Of a stretch of 64,000 bases of DNA, positions 61,946 through 64,000 are shown piece after piece; the stretch's first letter is position 1, and every line of letters starts with the position of its first letter. The position numbers and the translations under genes were made by a program. The stretch is from Branchiostoma floridae (taxonomy: Eukaryota; Chordata; Leptocardii; Amphioxiformes; Branchiostomatidae): assembly GCF_000003815.2 (NCBI RefSeq), contig NC_049986.1, forward strand, positions 16,731,172-16,795,171, read 5' to 3'. Under the pieces are notes generated by a model, which saw only the letters and a list, made by a program, of their open reading frames with translations, was not told the origin of the DNA and did not search any database.

Positions 61946-63832
61946 ACCATATGTACTGGAAAGAGAAACTCCTAAGCATACAGACAGTTCAAAAAGAGTA
62001 AACTTTCGATACACCATACATTGTGTCAAGTCTGTACGACATGTACCCATGTACCAGTAAATGTAATCTACTACTGAAGATAGTAATCCAGTAACAAAAT
62101 GACTGGCCGTCCAGACAATCCATGCCGAGGAGACAAACACAAGAGACCAGCTGTTGTGAAGGAGATAACGCCATGACGTCAGATTTAATTGTCTTGAGAT
62201 GCAGAATGCCGATATTTGCCTTGAAGACTTAAGAAGCATAATCTAATCGCGTCGAATGCAAACTTCATTCTAATCTTTACGTTCAGCAAGCAACGTTAAG
62301 AAAACGTAAGTTAAATCTCCAGATCTACATAAAATTGATGAATAAAGGCTTATCGGAGACCGAAAACTGAGGCAGAAGTGACGCATGTCCGCTTCCTTGA
62401 GTAACTCCAAAACTGCTTCGAAGTAATCGACATTGTGAGAGCTTTTGGCAAAGGAGTTCCGAAGGACTCTCTCTCACTGTACTTCATATTCACTTCACTA
62501 TTTCATATAATGCGAGATCACTACCTATGTGCTTACCTGTTTATTACATTGTAAAGTTCAAGGCTGCAATGTAATCATCGATGGGTTCATCAAAATAATA
62601 TTTTTTGATATTAACATTGGAATTTTTATTACAACTTCCCAAATGAATTTACTCCCTCATGGGCCTTAATTAATTGCTTCTCGAGTTCACCAGGTACAAA
62701 TGTTACAGTTATGATATGTATATATTGCACGTTAATTGTAAATTAACGGTAAGCACCCCATTCCACTGGGGTGCTTTGATTTGATTTGTTGTTTTTTCAG
62801 CTGTATGAAAAGAAATACAGCCAGGGCTATCCAATTAGCCCAAAGCCATCATTAAGGGCCAGCCCTAGTTACTGAACACAAGCTACTAGAGTTCAACGAC
62901 CCTATGCCTTCACAAAATGATTTAAGTCATCGCAACTCATGTACATGTGCTGTGGCTGTTTCTCATTAATCATGTAAATAAGGTTATCATTTGCATAAAT
63001 CATATTAGTTGATAATCTCTGCCACCCAAATAGAAGTAGACAATCTTTTTCTGAAAAAAAAACAACATTATATGATACTAGATATCAAAACCGAAGATCA
63101 TCCGCTTCAATATCGTAGCAAGCCATTAGAAGGCCAAAAATCTAATTATTTTGAGGTCTCATATCATCCATCAATGAATTCTAGAGTTATTTTGGTCCTC
63201 TACACACGCATATGCACACATCCACACTCATACAAACGCTGCCGAAAACATAACCTTTTTGAACACGATTTGTAGTTGTCATGACCATGTTACATGAGAA
63301 TATTAAAAACTATTCAAGTAGCTGTAATGTCTCTGTTTCTGATGCCTCATCAAGGTCACGTAGATTAACCTTCCCCCAAACAGGTACCTGTGTCATGCAA
63401 GGCACGTTCTTTCATGAAACACTTCGATCTCTAAAGTGGTGAAACGTCAACTCCTCTCGCCCATAATTAAAGTTCTAATTGGAAAAATGGGTCCACTAAG
63501 GTCCAATTCAGACAGGTACACTTTTGCACCGCAGACTCCCGTGTCGCCTAAAAGCCATCTCATGTCACAATTTTAATAGAATGTGGTACGTTTTGCGTAC
63601 TGATACTTTAGTACGATATTGTCTTTCGTTCATAAAACTACCATAGTGGATACTCTTGCCTCATCTATACATATGTGTGAAAAATATGAAAGAAAGATAA
63701 AAAAAAAACTTCTTGCAAACAGTTATTGCACAGAACTCTAAGATATCTTCAGCATAATCTGCTAGAAGGTTATCTGCAGCACTGCATCACACGGGTCGCT
63801 AGTACATGTAGTATATGGAATGCAAGCCGACA
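61946..63832. other. No gene seen
   Basis: A 104-codon minus-strand frame (61925-62239) begins outside the hairpin and ends inside it, with no domain signature. Two adjacent hairpins at 62730-62776 are the only structure noted. Confidence 0.45.
62730..62776. repeat. Two adjacent perfect hairpins
   Basis: CGTTAATT/AATTAACG with a 3-nt centre (62730-62748) is followed 2 bp later by AAGCACCCCA/TGGGGTGCTT with a 6-nt loop (62751-62776). A T-rich stretch follows. They do not match the histone mRNA stem-loop. Confidence 0.8.
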
Positions 63833-64000
63833 GCTCATGTTGTCCTGACAGGGATAATAGATGGAGCATTGTGGATGTGGGTGGGAGTCCTGGGTAATTT
63901 AAATTCATTTGTAAACTGTCTGGAGACATACGTTTGTGGCCCACGTGGCACCGTAGGCGCCATTCATCACCTTATATTTCACCTTGGAGTGTCGTGAACA
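63833..64000. repeat. Paralogous block 20, copy B, cut by the window end (partner 29290-29461)
   Basis: About 80% identical to A, up to the last base. Copy B therefore continues beyond this window. Confidence 0.75.

Larger units (their letters stand above)
31750..64000. repeat. Copy B of the ~30-kb tandem segmental duplication
   Basis: This half repeats copy A block by block, head to tail. It carries its own later insertions: a non-LTR fragment at 42696-43577, a retroelement 3' tail ending at 51076 and about 2.9 kb of extra sequence between 44.0 and 48.0 kb. The last block (from 63833) runs to the final base, so the copy continues past the window. The divergence, with many indels, looks too large for two alleles joined by mistake in assembly, though that remains possible in a very polymorphic animal. 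Confidence 0.78.

Noticed and set aside
61925-62239. 104-codon minus-strand frame with hydrophobic stretches
   Set aside because: It ends inside the perfect hairpin, has no family signature, and I found no partner in copy A.
63932-63970. Rhamnose-binding (SUEL-type) lectin exon, suggested by GAYGA
   Set aside because: Only a five-residue resemblance; the cysteines of that domain are not found nearby in a compatible frame.

Overview
This looks like a stretch of an invertebrate animal genome, most likely an amphioxus (Branchiostoma) or a close marine deuterostome. It is AT-rich, has no long open reading frames or operon structure, and carries animal-type repeats: a tRNA-derived SINE, a 5'-truncated non-LTR retrotransposon and two terminal-inverted-repeat (MITE-like) elements. 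The amphioxus suggestion rests mainly on the SINE, whose body after the B box resembles what I remember of amphioxus SINEs. I could not check this against a database.

Layout: the window is two diverged, head-to-tail copies of one segment. Copy A covers about 1-31,700 and copy B about 31,750-64,000. At least 16 blocks of about 30-400 bp found in A recur in B in the same order and orientation. The offset changes from about 31.7 kb at the left, to about 29 kb in the middle, to about 34.5 kb at the right, because the copies have gained and lost sequence independently. Between blocks the copies can no longer be aligned by eye. The last block runs off the right end of the window, so copy B continues beyond it.

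Insertions seen in only one copy: in A, a 978-bp TTAA-flanked element (1883-2860), a 646-bp near-perfect palindromic element (11552-12197) and a 273-bp SINE (24283-24555) with a 16-bp target duplication. In B, an 882-bp non-LTR fragment (42696-43577) with a perfect 14-bp target duplication, a second retroelement-like 3' end with a (CATT)n tail (to 51076) and an extra 2.9 kb of unknown origin within 44-48 kb. A tandem array of 28-bp units (40513-40624) ending in a hairpin and several perfect palindromes are also present.

Coding content: the only confident coding sequence is the C-terminal part of the retrotransposon ORF2 (226 residues). I could not recognise any host gene. Some A/B blocks have matched open frames with splice-like edges or conservative codon changes (4186-4251/33267-33332, 25014-25120/57890-57996, 22572-22601/54797-54826, 29391-29429/63932-63970). 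They may be small exons of a tandemly duplicated gene, but most shared blocks do not show the codon pattern of purifying selection. The bulk of the window reads as intergenic or intronic DNA.
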